Positions 61,401 to 64,000 of a DNA stretch of 64,000 nt are shown here, piece by piece. Where the stretch lies: NCBI GenBank assembly GCA_022605425.2, contig JAKIMF020000005.1:1-64000 (forward strand), given 5' to 3'. The DNA comes from Hamiltosporidium tvaerminnensis (taxonomy: Eukaryota > Microsporidia > Dubosqiidae). Position numbers and translations under genes: made by a program. Numbering within the stretch: the first letter of the stretch is position 1; each line of letters begins with the position of its first letter. Below the pieces are notes generated by a model that saw only the letters and a list, made by a program, of their open reading frames with translations, did not search any database and was not told where the DNA came from.

Positions 61401-64000
61401 CCCTATAATAATTAATATTAATTTCTCAAAAAGATATTTCAAAATCTTTTTATGAACTATGTTCTAGATATATTTAAATAATCTACTACAACTTTGAATC
61501 AAATCATAGAAAAAAAACCGAATGGTTCAAAATTTTATCTCTATTTTTGTTTATTTAGAAATATATTTAAATACTGGCTTGTTCATTGAATTAACTTTTT
61601 TTGTCAGGAAAAAGCCAAAACAAAAAATTTATTTCTAAACCAAGAACCATAAATTTTAAATTTCTATTTTTTTCTATTTGTTCCAAAAAAATTATATAAG
61701 TCCCTGAGCATCTGGTAATATTAAAAGGAATCATTTACATAGTTTAAAAACTTTAATGTACGGTTTTACACTCATATAATTTTTATTTTGCAAAAAGTAA
61801 GATTAAGATTTTTAGAATTCAACGGATATTTCGGATTATCTACCATAGAAAAGGAGAATAACCTCTAGAAAGCAAAAATAATAAGAAAGATAAGAAAAAA
61901 GTAGTGTATCATTTGCGCCATATAAAATCAAAAAAATATTTTAAGAAATAAGCGTATATGTTAATCATTTTTCCTTGCTGAAATTAAATATACGCATTGT
62001 AATAAAATCTATCTTTAAAAATTTATAATACCTAAATAAAATGTTTTTATCTTTGTCTCTAGTAAATAATACAAACACACATAGAGGAATCTAATACAAA
62101 GAAGTAATAATCTATTAATTCGACTTTATATATTTCATTTGCAAAATCCAAATTTATAGGATTCTTCAAAACATTCAAATGCTTATAAAGTCTGTAAATT
62201 TTTTTAGTTTTCTTAAATACTGCGAGGTACAAAAGGCCGTAATATATAAGCTTTTTTGGTTTCTGAACAAAAATTTGGTCTTATAAATAATAGGATTCGT
62301 TTCTCATCGATGTTTATTTTTACTGAATTCACATTTTTATAAATAATAGAATGTTTTTGATTTGCTTCATTTAAACTCCTAGAAGCCTTAGCATACTTCC
62401 TATTCTAATGAATCACTAAAAATTCAATTGGTATTATTCGAACTTTCATTTAAGAAAACTTTCAAGAGAATGTACATAACGAAAAAGATTCGGGTTGGGC
62501 TGGTATTAACTATCATTTCCTTGATCTAGATTTTCGATCATTTTTAATTGATTCGTCTTGGAATTTTACTTTGTTTATATGCTTATTAAATTTTAATATT
62601 TCTTATTTTTTTTAAATTCGAGATTTTGGAATTTCTGTATCTGTTTGATAAGTATATTCTTTTTAGATTATCCATTTTTTAGATTTATGGCCCTCTAAAT
62701 TCAAATTTTCGTCTGCATTGATCAAATATTTTTTTAATATTTTCTCAGATAGAAATTAAATAAGAAGGCTTGTTTTAATGTATAAAACTGAAATATTTAA
62801 GCCTAGAAATTACTTAAGAATTAATCAAATATGTTTAAATATGTAGTATATAACGCATTTTTAAGCACCAAAAAAATTGTTGTACAGATCTATTGAATAG
62901 TGAAATTTAAAAGTTTATTCGAACTGGAGCATAATGTTCTGTTTTATAATTTTTAAAAAATAAAACAGTTGAATCGACAATTGCTTTACGAAAAGAGCAC
63001 TTTCTGAAACTCCAGCAAATAATATCAAATCCATCAACTATTATTAATCTCTTTCCTAACTAAGGAACAAGCAAAACGGATATAGCTAGATATTATATGA
63101 AATATTTTATTGCAAGAAAACTTCTGAATTAAAAATCAAGTGTTTTTTTGACATTCTGCAGTATGACACATGAAACTGTTACATACAATCAAACTAATAA
63201 ATTTCATAACCCTTTGTTTAATATAAACGAAATCTGCGTCAAAAGATTCTGAAGAAGTCAAAAAAAATTCTGATTACATTAAAATAGAAAGTATTATTTA
63301 CTCTACAATATATGTTATACTATGGAAAGTTTCTTGTGAAAAATATTAAAAAAATAGCGTAAAAACATTGAATATACAGGAAGAATATTCGACCAATATA
63401 TAAATGAGAAAATAATAGAATTTTATATTTTTAGATTAAATTAACTTATTTTTAATAAACTTATCATAAATATGTTGGTTAACTTTCGAATATTTATGTT
63501 CTTTTTGATTTTTTAATTGCATTCTAATACTTCTTACGTAAATATGCAAAATAATTCAATCTCTAGATATATAACGCATATTATGTACGATTGAGACTTG
63601 TTTGTTGCTATTGTAGCTTAATACTCACATTTTGGACCAAATCAAACAAAAATAAAAATATCGTTTTAGTTTTATATTTTAAAATTATTTTAATACCAAA
63701 TATAACAAGAAATTATTAAAAAAATGTTTCATATTTTGTTATTTTATGGTAAAATAATTTATTACAAAAAATATCTTTTTTATTAAAAAAAATGTGTATT
63801 TTCGTGATATATTTTTTTAACAGAATCAAATCGTTTACGTCTTATAATAAGCCATAATGCAAGAAAAAAAATATTGAATAATTTCAATCTTTATTTATAT
63901 ATACATAATATTTATCAAATTCTTGAGAAAATATTCTTCTGCATTTAAGATCCAATAAAAAAAAAGTAAAAATTAACCAAATAAAATATTGATTAACCCC
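61401..64000. other. AT-rich DNA without recognisable genes
   Basis: No open frame of protein-like composition, tandem repeat or RNA is recognised up to the window end. Confidence 0.6.

Overview
The window is a very AT-rich, almost gene-free stretch of eukaryotic DNA. It holds diverged multi-kilobase non-coding repeats, satellite arrays and telomere-like C-rich tracts, with one non-LTR retrotransposon and one broken gene for a probable secreted protein. The standard genetic code fits the retrotransposon. TATA boxes lie only about 25-28 nt upstream of both recognisable ATG starts, which implies very short 5' UTRs. Telomere-like CCCTAA motifs occur at several places. A parasitic eukaryote with a reduced gene style, for example a microsporidian with a repeat-rich genome, would fit, but no marker gene settles the taxonomy.

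Layout. Two related unit types fill much of the left two thirds. Type I is about 7.2 kb and type II at least 4.5 kb, and both open with the same motif. They are A (type II, 1-3620), B1 (type I, 5131-12340), B2 (type II, 12341-16830), C1 (type I, 36161-43325) and C2 (type II, cut short, 43326-44756). B and C flank a satellite core. The core is an array with a period near 190 bp (20850-24480), a C-rich AACACCC array that matures into a perfect 88-bp trimer of about 29-bp units (24480-26490), 4.8 kb of featureless AT-rich DNA, and a second array with the same 190-bp period (31350-35660). From 44757 to 46760 lies a telomere-like C-rich copy of the unit's C-rich block, whose strand bias flips at a CCCTAAC/GTTAGGG hairpin near 46510.

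From 48428 to about 52170 is a LINE. It has ORF1 with a zinc ribbon (apparently interrupted by a 58-nt GT-AG intron), an APE-type endonuclease, a reverse transcriptase in another frame, a 3' hairpin and AATAAA. Right of it come about 3 kb of T-rich DNA, an array of eight palindromes about 53 bp apart (55385-55777), and D, a far-diverged fragment of the type I unit (about 56000-56812). D stops at a short CCCTAACCCT and is joined there to a secreted-protein gene that has lost its 3' end. The last 6.6 kb is AT-rich without recognisable genes.

The most interesting signal is a roughly 430-450 nt element shared by B1, C1 and D. All three copies have a TATA box 29 nt before a common start, and the element carries a series of hairpins, ending in a conserved AGGCA...GACAA...CCTATTTAG segment. 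In D it also ends with a T6 run. It looks like a structured non-coding RNA gene carried by the repeat unit. All homology, period and hairpin statements were read by eye; no search or folding program was run.
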